DNA of 64,000 nucleotides from Antedon bifida (Eukaryota; Echinodermata; Crinoidea; Comatulida; Antedonidae). Numbering within the stretch: the stretch's first letter is position 1; each line of letters opens with the position of its first letter. Shown in pieces: positions 43,860 to 64,000 of the stretch. The position numbers and the translations under genes were made by a program. The notes beneath the pieces are model-generated. The model ran no database searches. It saw only the letters and a program-made list of their open reading frames with translations, and was not told the origin of the DNA. The DNA lies in NCBI GenBank assembly GCA_963402885.1, contig OY727099.1:17813001-17877000 (forward strand). Direction: 5' to 3'.

Positions 43860-45350
43860 AATAGGGTGGCTAGCCAACCCCCTAATTCTGCAACCAACCC
43901 GCGACCGTCGCTGGATGTGGATTCGACGCACCTGACTCTTTTAATTAAGAAGAGTAGGCTAGAGCTAGGGTTAGCATTATAGTTGTGTAAATAGGCCTAC
44001 ATAGTGAAAGAGCTATAGTTTAATTACTATTTATGAATTCAAAACGCAATTTAAAATCTTCGGAAAATACCCACAAGTTATTACACACACACTCCTACTA
44101 CCAGCGTCACGTTGTCTAGCTTGTTCCTCGTGTGAATGGTCCGTGTGTGCAAGTGTTATTGTGGTATATTTGTACACCCCTGTACAGAGTGGAGTGTAAT
44201 ATCGTGAACTTTTATCTCGCTGTAGGTAAGACGACTTCAAACTTAAAGAATCGTCATGGATGATGTTTATTAGCTTATAAACTTCACACATCGGTGCGAT
44301 GTGGAGGCCAGATGGATTCAAGGGGGATCAAACCGGCTCCTCCTCCCCATTGGCAGTGGGGCAGCGGTGGGTGGCAGCGGGTGAAAAGGGAAAATGAAAA
44401 ATCTTGATAAGATTCAGTCGAATCACAAACCAGTCCCTTTGATACGCTCTTAATTTTTGGAAAGTGAAAGTAGGGCCTACTACAGGTATCATCTTTCGTA
44501 CCTGTATACGCAAAATGGATTATCATCAAATGATTGGTTCTTGCTCTAATTAAGATTATAATCGCAAATGATAGTTCAAAATATGCAATGCATTGTGATA
44601 TCCACGCAAGTAATGCTGTGGAAAAAAAAGAATGTCCAGAATAAAACCAGATAACTACAGTAGGAGATCATTACACGTCCGATATAATGCACTATAAAGT
44701 ATAAATAATCCATCATGATAATAGGTACAGTATATTAGACTAGAGGCTGTAATGTGTTTAAATATATAAAATCCCTTTATTAAGGTCATGTGATGGAAAA
44801 TGGCAACAGCAGAAATTTTATTTTTTGTCGTTTTTAAATCAATATTTCTCTCAAATGACAGGATAACTTTTGTGGAACTTTTGGCTCACGCATTCCTATA
44901 TTATAGTTTAACAATAGGTGAAAGTTCAATCTTATATTATGCTTAATGAGCAGGAAAAAATCTTTCAGCTTAACCGTAAGGCCTAATTAATTATCTGGTA
45001 GCTAAAATAAAGTTTAAAGAGGATGTACAGTATTTTGTTGGCCCTCACTTCCATGAAACATGCATAAACACACATTTCTATTTGTAGGCCTAGTACTGTA
45101 GAATTCATTGAATTCCCATAATCTACAATTGACAAAGCATTTTTTTTTTACTGTATTTTATCACTTCTTTTGATATTTTTAGGGGAAAATTTATTTGATT
45201 ATATACAGTAGTTATAGTAATACATGACCATACTGTATTATTACACCCAAAAAAATAAACGTCATTTATTTGAATAAATATGGTATGTGTTTCAATTGGG
45301 TTTTCAGCATTTTATTATTTTATTTGATCATTTTGTCTTTTTGTTTTAGT
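43860..45350. other. Intergenic/KDM1A upstream sequence, no feature recognised
   Basis: Short open frames on the minus strand (44031-44529) show no homology. No strong repeat detected. Confidence 0.45.
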
Positions 45351-45351
45351 T

Positions 45352-45697
45352 TATGCACTTGTCAATTGTATGACCCACTATACGACCCCCGGGAGAGGTG
45401 TGTCATTTACAAATAATTATTGACGCAGGGGTGCGTCAAAAATATTAGATGGTACGTAACATCAATGAACAATGGTGTGTCAATGTCCGTCACGTTTACC
45501 ACCCACTATATCATAAACAACATAGTCACAGTGCATCAAAATGGGTGCGTCATGGTCACCTAAAGGTAAGTCACATTTTTGACACACAGGTGCGTCATGG
45601 TATTCATATGGTACTGTATGACGCACATCGGACAAATGACGCACCTCTCCCGGGGGTCTTATAGTGAGTCATAGTGTACAATTGACAAGTGCATTAT
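45352..45697. mobile_element. MITE with arms of about 60 bp and clustered TGACGCA motifs
   Basis: TATGCACTTGTCAATTGTAT at 45352 pairs with the right end near 45697. The arms include GACCCCCGGGAGAGGTG and its complement. The interior has repeated GTGCGTCA/TGACGCAC words. Non-coding. Confidence 0.8.
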
Positions 45698-45856
45698 TTC
45701 ATTTTTGTTTTCGTTAGTATTTCGGCAAATGTTTAAACTATCAATTTAGATAGGCATTTTATGCATTGTGTTGAGAATAAATTAAATGTAAAATTACTGA
45801 TGTCACGGTTATGTACATCATTTTATAAATAAAAAGAACATATTGATTTCAAACGT

Positions 45857-46345
45857 CAAAAAACTGAAAAGTTCCCACTAAATATCCAAGGCAAAAAGAA
45901 GTTGAAATAGCTAAATGTTACAAGTTCTTAGGTATTCACTTTGCCGATGATCTTACTGTAAGTGGAATGAACAAGAACATGTTGATAAACTGTTTCAAAA
46001 CAGGATCTCAAAGTATTTTCTTTCTTAGGAGGCTGAGACAATTTGGTATAGATCACAGGTGATGAATACATTCTATCGATTAATAGTGGAAAGTGTTCTT
46101 ACTTTATCCATTATTGTATGGTACAATAGCTGTTCCAATGAAGATAAAGACAAGTTACACAAGGTTGTTAGTTAAACATGCCTCAAAAATCATAGGCATA
46201 CCCCTACATTCTATTGGTACTTTGTACACTGAACGTTTACTCAAAAAGGCAACATTGATCATAAATGATCCATACCATCCTGGCAACCATCATTTCCAAA
46301 TTATGTCTCACAGTCACAAATGTAGATCGATGCTATACAATTAGA
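45857..46345 (+). pseudogene. Rex1/L2-like LINE C-terminal fragment
   Basis: Plus-strand translations in different frames read VEIAKCYKFLGIHFADDL, then SIFFLRRLRQFGID, VESVLTLSIIVWYNS, KHASKIIGIPLHSIGTLY and NDPYHPGNHHFQIM. This is the post-RT order of Rex1/L2-type LINEs. Several stops and frame changes are present. Confidence 0.8.
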
Positions 46346-46384
46346 TACAATTAGTGACACATGTTTACGTTAAGTTTGTACTTC

Positions 46385-46500
46385 CCCAAAACCTTGAAAT
46401 ACCGGATGGTATCCGACAGGGTTTAGTTTTTCACCAACCCCCAAAACCAGTTCTAGAAATACCGGGATGGTGTCCGGCGGGGGATAGTTTCACCATGTAG
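46385..46500. repeat. Two imperfect ~55-bp tandem copies
   Basis: CCCAAAACC...GAAATACCGGATGGT is repeated about 60 bp later as CCCAAAACC...GAAATACCGGGATGGT, each followed by a TAGTTT(T)CACC ending. A related phrase, GACCGGATGGTATCTGG, is at 41876. Confidence 0.6.
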
Positions 46501-46871
46501 TTTTAAAGTTCTATTTTTTTTATTGTTAGCCGAAACTGTTCAATTCATTTCAATGTAAATTATTTTTTATATGTTTACAAATGACAATAAATTTACTTAA
46601 AGAAAAATAAAAAAATGCTTCATGTGTTTTTAATATTTTTTTGATAAAATCCATTCAAACTATTGATTATTTTCAACAATTTCCTTGAAAATGGTAGGGC
46701 ATCAAAACAACAAATTCTCAATATGTGTTCATCTCCTTATTTTTACCTTAAAATTTTGTTTCAGATAATTTTTTACAGGTTTCCTTTTTTTTTTTCAATA
46801 ATTTACCTCCTAACATTTTGATAAAATTTTAAGCTCACTACTTTCTTTTCACAGTTTAAATTCAACAAATA

Positions 46872-58644
<11,773 letters not shown>

Positions 58645-61069
58645 GCATGTCAAAAACAGCAATATGAAGTGCTTATTAATGCTGTCATTTTAAATTCACT
58701 CACTGAATATACTGTAGTACCAGAATTTCTGCTTGCACTTCAAGGCATTGATGGTGTAGTAACCAAAACTTTCTTGAGTTGTCTAGTTGTTTTTAAGACT
58801 ATATTGAGTGTTGTTTACCGATAGAGCAACAACGTTTTTACAACACCATAAAGATTAAACTAGTTTGTACTAATACAAATCAAATTTAGACATCAACATA
58901 ATATAATTATCATTATGTGTAAAACATAAAACAGTACATAAGTACAGTAATAATTTAGTTCTTGAAAAAATAATTTAATGTTTCAGCTAAAAAAATCTGA
59001 TCAGAAAATCTACAGCTCATATCTATTTTCTTGGGTATCTTTCAGAGTTCTGGAAAATGTTTTTGTTTTATCAAATTAAAAAAAAAAAAGTATTCCATAT
59101 GTTCAAGTTCAATAAATATGAAATCATTTCAAACATTTATTTATATGTAAACTGTATAGTTGTAATCCCTGTGCTAGTGTAATTTGATATTTAACAGTAC
59201 AATTTAAAGTAACCAAATTAAAATTTGAAGGTGTAGACAATCACGGTATTAGGCCTACCTGTACTTTTTTTCTACAATATTTTCTATGAAATAGAATTAA
59301 GTTTATACTCCAGATGTAAATACAGGTCTTAGTGTCTTTTGTCTTTGAATAAATTAAAATATACAGTGCCTGTGTTTTTGTTTTTTCTAAAAATGTTATA
59401 CAAGAAGTGATCAGTTATACAAGACGTGATCGGTGAAGACATTTTATCGCTGGTACTGTATATAATTGATTATAGTTTATAAAAATTCAAGTAGCACATT
59501 TTATTTTTTGGTGATAATGTAAAAACGTCTTCCTTTCAAATTAAATATTATGTTAAATATGTGCCCTCTATCCTCAATTATTTGTCGCATATAACCATTA
59601 ATGAATAGTATTTGTTTAGTTCAGAGTCATCACCTTTTGTTACAGTAAATCACTGATCTTATTAGAAAATGTATGTATGTATTGAACCAAATTGTTTGTT
59701 ATTGGGCTGTGAATTCCCCTGAACAATGTACACAATATTAAAATAATTTCATAATTATTTAATCAGTGTTTCAAAGATTGAAATATTTAGATTTGTAAAT
59801 ACATACGTTTGCCATCAGAAACATGTCAAACTATTTATTTCAGTAAAACTATAATGTTGTATACCTTTGACAAAAGACACGACCGATATATGGACATTCA
59901 TATTCATTTATATTCTAATATGACATGACAAAAGCAAAAAACATCAAATTTTAACTTTCAATGAGAAGAAACCTAGAGGAAAGCATATGAGAAGCATGTT
60001 CATTGAAAAAGACCTAATAGAAACTCCAAAATGAATTGTTGAATCAAAGTGCTTGATGAAATAAAATAAATTAATGGAATATTTCTGAGGATTGAACTAT
60101 TTGAGAATCGATAACTGAAAAGAAGAACAAACAATTTTTCGTTTTAAAGTTTATTTAAACTTTAACTCCTTTGAAAAAAATGTACTGGATAACAATTAAT
60201 AAAAAAAAACCAAAACTACACAATATTGTAAAGTCATTTTAACAATCGGTATCACTCACAATTATACAAGACGTGTTTAAAATAGATTTTATTTCTTGTT
60301 TTCAAAAAACAGTAGGAAACAAAATACTGAGACTTAGATGATTACACAACACACCACACATAATCAAACTTTCACACTACATAACCCTCTTACAATCTGG
60401 CAACAGATATGACAAAATATCAATAAAACACTCACACACTTATCTATACAAATTAATATACACATGTTACTCCTTTTTAAAACAAAGTTTTAAGTTCCAG
60501 TATAAACATAATCATATGATTTAGCAAAACATAAATAATTAATCATGATAAAATAGGTTAGGTAATAATAACACCTATATAAATTCCTGTTATTTGATTG
60601 GAAAATTGTGGGATAAGTCAATACACTCCACATATCGCTGTGTATTCAGATTGAAACCTGGACAGCATGACCCCTTAACAACAGCATAGCAACAATGTTC
60701 TGCGCATACTCCAGCGAGAGTTCTGTGAAATAATATTATTTGTTGATGGAAGACCGGAACTGCAAGAACGTCCTCGCCGGCCTCCCTAACTACAACAATA
60801 GAGTACAGTATATCTCCGGTTGCAATTTTGCTCTGTTGAGTGACAATGAATACTAATTTACATGATAATGCAGACTGAAAAAACCCCCAAAAAACAAATC
60901 AAATATGCGGTCAGTGGGCTTGGAGGTAAATATATTTAGATGTCATTAAAAAAAATAGGTATCTTAACCTATCTTGAAGCTTTTTTATTCTTCCATTGTT
61001 GAAAGTGCGATCCTTTTTTGTTCTATTGTATGGTTTAGTAGTTTATGGAAATTGGATGTTGAAAATTAA
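58645..61069. other. KDM1A 3' UTR and convergent intergenic region
   Basis: AT-rich. AATAAA signals occur at about 59110 (TCAATAAATATG) and 59347 (TGAATAAATT). No gene recognised before the LINE tail. Confidence 0.5.
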
Positions 61070-61500
61070 ATTAATAATAAGGCCTGTCGTATTATTAAGG
61101 AAAGTATCTCAATTGATGTAACATGTACTGCAAACATCCTAGAAAAGACAAAGGGCGTTATACTAAATGATATAACATCCATTACACCAACCATTCATTA
61201 AGCATGTATGGTTAAGGTCAGAAAACCGACTACGTAGCACATTATGTAGAACTAACAGATATCTAAATTCATTCGTCCCCTTTTCAATCCGTGCTTTCAA
61301 TGACAAATACTGTTGAATCACCTTGTTGTCTACCGTATATTGTATCTTTATTCCAACTCTACTTGTTTATCTTTATTTTTACTTATATATATTTTGTATG
61401 TTTTATTGTATTTTTATGTGAGCAACTGTGCCGGTCATGAATTTATGTGAGCAACTGTGCCGGTCATGAATTTCTGCAAGGACCAAATAAATCTGAATCT
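61070..61500 (+). pseudogene. LINE 3' tail, Rex1/L2-like
   Basis: The translation contains GVILNDITSI, PTIH and LNSFVPFSIRAFNDKYC, the usual final residues of such LINEs. This is followed by a 3' UTR with two adjoining 29-bp copies (61413-61441, 61442-61470) and AATAAATCTGAATCT. Confidence 0.65.
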
Positions 61501-61753
61501 TAGGCCTTTCAAATGAATAAAATGTAGGCCTACTGTGTATGTTGAATAAACATTTTTTAAATGAGTGCAATTTAGTGGGACTTCTGTAATTATTAGAGCC
61601 ATAAAATAAACTTCTATGGAACACTAATGTAACTATAAACCCCACACCTGTCATGAAAGGTATTGTGAAGCAATAAGAGTAAAGTGTACGATCAATACTT
61701 TTATCAGTACGTTAAGTTCATTCAGGTATTATTCACATTAGCCTCAAATCTCT

Positions 61754-62904
61754 TCATTTTTTTAAAGTTTTACGTATAAGTGCCATACGCTGTCGATGAG
61801 CTTCCGTAACATTTGGCCTTTTGTAAGTTCGTACATCCTCGCCACCAAAGCCTGGAACCCAGATATTCCAGTTACGTTCTGTAAAACATAATCAAATCAT
61901 ATACATACTGTATCAAATGTCGAAATAAAAAAAATAATTGTCTGTTATACCAAGTTAATCTAACAACAGGACACTGAGCTTGTGTAATTATATTTATTAA
62001 ACACACTTTGTGGGTCACATAATATTAAATAAATGTTTTATTTCCTTAATGACGTGATCAAGAGTGAAATGCGCGTGAGTACTGCAACCTTATTGTAACT
62101 ACTATAAAATAGTAACTTGAGAGTCAAAGTAGTCAGTTATTACTAAACACTCTAATTTAGCTATACTTTGAAAGTATTTGTTTGCAGTTGTCTATCTGAT
62201 TAGGGACTTTTCAAGTTGCAATATCTCAACTGAACCTGAAAAAAAATCTAGGTTAGCGATCTATAGATCGTAGGTTTGGGATGTGTTCCATCCAGAAATT
62301 TCACTCTTAATGATGATTCATTAGAGTAGTTTAATCCAATCAAATGAAAAGAATATGATCAGGTGAGTAAAACAAGATATAATACAGTATTTGCACTTGC
62401 ATATAACATAAACTGCACTCTTCATATCCTCCAATCAAATGACAGAGTCTACTTTTAGGAAATAAAAGCACTTACCAAGGTATAGCTGGACATCTTTAAC
62501 TTCTAATGTATTTGATTTACGGTGTTTAGCCAGTTGGCAAGAGGAAGTTACAACAGTTTCTATAAAGTCATCAGCAATCTGTAACAGCATCTACAAAAAA
62601 CAATTCAATCTTTACTAAAACTCACATTGTTTATGATAATCCCCTTTTATGGTGTCTCCAGATAAACCCTTTTTACACAGTTTGTGCACTGACAAATGTA
62701 ATTTTCTTGATTACTTGAAACAGCCTGCTCATTATAACTAACAATTTTTAAAAAATAAAATTGATCAAAAACAATCATTAAACATCAAATTTCAATGTCG
62801 GAAAACAGGCTTAAACAGTTTCTTACCTCTTCTACATCATCATCTAACTGTTCATTTGGATCTACCTCTCGCACAAGATCTTGAAGTTTTTTCTTGTCCA
62901 AAAC
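61754..62904 (-). CDS. TAF12: TFIID subunit 12 (TAF12), histone-fold C-terminal exons
   Basis: A subunit of the TFIID and SAGA coactivator complexes that pairs with TAF4 or ADA1 through an H2B-like histone fold. Minus-strand exons: 62827-62904, 62476-62592, 61754-61878 (stop TGA at 61754-61756), all with AG/GT boundaries and joining phases. They encode about 106 residues starting VLDKKKLQDLVREVDPNEQL, through MLLQIADDFIETVVT and KSNTLEVKDVQLYLE, then NWNIWVPGFG, ending RMALIRKTLKK. This is almost identical to human TAF12 as I remember it. The human protein has about 55 further N-terminal residues. The matching upstream exon was not found in 62905-64000, so the start is probably beyond the window. 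Confidence 0.95.
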
Positions 62905-63249
62905 CTACAAAATAAACAAATCAGTTTCCATGTTGCTTTAGAAGCAATTAGTATACAGTAGTAGTTGCCAGGGCACTATGAAATTATAGTGCATGGGGAG
63001 CAAGCACATTTATAGCCAGAGTGACATAATAACTTGTACACCATCTGTTATTTAGGCAAATCTTAATTAGTTACCATACTATTTTTCATTTCATTAAATT
63101 ACATTTCATCAGAAATAAACAAATAAATAAAAAAAGCAAAAGACTGGTTAACCAAAAACCAAAATGAATAACTGTCAAGTGGCTCACCAAAATGGAAATT
63201 GAAACAATTATAATTAAATGATCGAAAATGTTCATCTGGTTTGAAGATA
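62905..63249. other. TAF12 upstream intron
   Basis: AT-rich, no feature; the acceptor TTTTGTAG abuts the first recognised TAF12 exon. Confidence 0.5.
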
Positions 63250-63480
63250 CGATATTTTAAAAATCTATTTTGACAAACCAAAATTAGTTACTGACCTGAC
63301 TGACAGTTTCAGTACTTTACTTTCTTCAGAGTGATGACCATATTGCTAAGCAAAACGCTCACCAATAACGCTTAATAAGATGGTCGTCACTCTGAAGAAA
63401 GTGCTCGTGAAATGAGCATTGAAACTGTCAGTCAGGTCAGTAACTAATTTTGGTTTGTCAAAATTGATTTTTAAAATAAA
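63250..63480. mobile_element. Foldback MITE with arms of about 90 bp
   Basis: TTTGACAAACCAAAATTAGT through CTGACCTGACTGACAGTTTC and TTTCTTCAGAGTGATGACCAT pair with the right half, ending at TTTGGTTTGTCAAAATTGATT. The loop is short. Confidence 0.8.
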
Positions 63481-63576
63481 TTTTAATTTAAATACATTAA
63501 AAAAACTTTAAAAGTCGATCCATCAAAATAAATTTTAATTTAAATACATTAAAAAAACTTTAAAAGTCGATCCATC
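63473..63576. repeat. Exact tandem duplication, 2 x 52 bp
   Basis: The unit starts AAAATAAATTTTAATTTAAA and ends AAAGTCGATCCATC. Copies at 63473-63524 and 63525-63576 appear identical, implying a very recent duplication at the edge of the foldback MITE. Confidence 0.9.
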
Positions 63577-64000
63577 AATCAAATGTGCAGATTTTATCAA
63601 TGGTGATCTACAACATGACACTGTAATGTGAGCTGTAACCTTTTTTTGTAGTAGCCAACCAGATACAAAAATCACTACAGTATCAAATAGTAGTAGGACG
63701 TCAATAAATAGAAAATCAGGTAAAATTAAAACAATCAATTAGTGCTTTCTGTTTGCTAATCTACTAAATCTAGTGAAAGCAAAGATTGTATAGCGGCGCA
63801 AGATAGATAACTGTTGCCAAGCTCCTATCTTATAACACTACGCACCTTGTAAAATCCATGGACACCATTCGGGCGGACATATGAACAAGGTTATAGCGCC
63901 TTCTATTTTGATTTAAAATGTAAATGGTTTAAATTTTGCGGTTCGCATCGAAGTATCCGTGATTAACCATCTTGAGGGTTGATTCATGGAAAAGGGAAGA
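63577..64000. other. Right edge of window, no feature recognised
   Basis: Presumed TAF12 intron or 5' region. No exon with TAF12 N-terminal similarity was recognised. Confidence 0.4.

Noticed and set aside
44031..44529. Three overlapping minus-strand ORFs
   Set aside because: No recognisable domains; composition is like the surrounding intergenic DNA.

Overview
This is intron-rich, AT-rich nuclear DNA from an animal. The exon structures, the Mag/SURL-type Gypsy element, the many foldback MITEs and the recurring palindromic AGGCCTA word suggest a marine invertebrate deuterostome, most likely an echinoderm. That assignment is an inference, and nothing here fixes the species.

Four protein-coding genes are supported by spliced homology. 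(1) 7869-31212, +: the last six coding exons of a mitochondrial monoamine oxidase (MAO). Exon lengths of 54, 58, 98, 112 and 63 bp match my recollection of vertebrate MAO exons 10-14; the 5' part lies off the left edge. (2) 35627-39716, -: a homeodomain gene whose homeobox resembles the first homeobox of HDX, followed by a C-terminal block I cannot assign. (3) 46872-58644, +: a complete 15-exon KDM1A/LSD1 histone demethylase (815 aa). (4) 61754-62904, -: the histone-fold C-terminus of TAF12; its N-terminal exons are not found. MAO and the HDX-like gene converge, the HDX-like gene and KDM1A diverge from an AGGCCTA-rich intergenic region, and KDM1A and TAF12 converge. Three of the four genes act in transcription or chromatin.

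Most of the window is intron filled with repeats. 111-4760 is a nearly intact Gypsy LTR element with 117-bp LTRs and a 5-bp target duplication, broken by two nonsense codons. 9044-14351 is a large nested-palindrome DNA transposon. 14858-17610 is a tRNA-bearing region with five apparently identical 365-bp tandem units. 19430-24150 is a degraded LINE split by five 372-bp units that carry clustered nuclear-receptor half-sites. 27987-30823 is a TA-flanked element with a second LINE inside. The HDX-KDM1A intergenic region holds palindromic tandem repeats and a MITE full of TGACGCA words. KDM1A introns hold tRNA-SINE pieces, two MITEs and a LINE fragment.

I saw no bacterial-type operon, CRISPR array or rRNA. 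The most unusual features are the tRNA tandem array, the hormone-response-element-like tandem arrays inside MAO introns, and the conserved-looking unassigned domain in the HDX-like gene.
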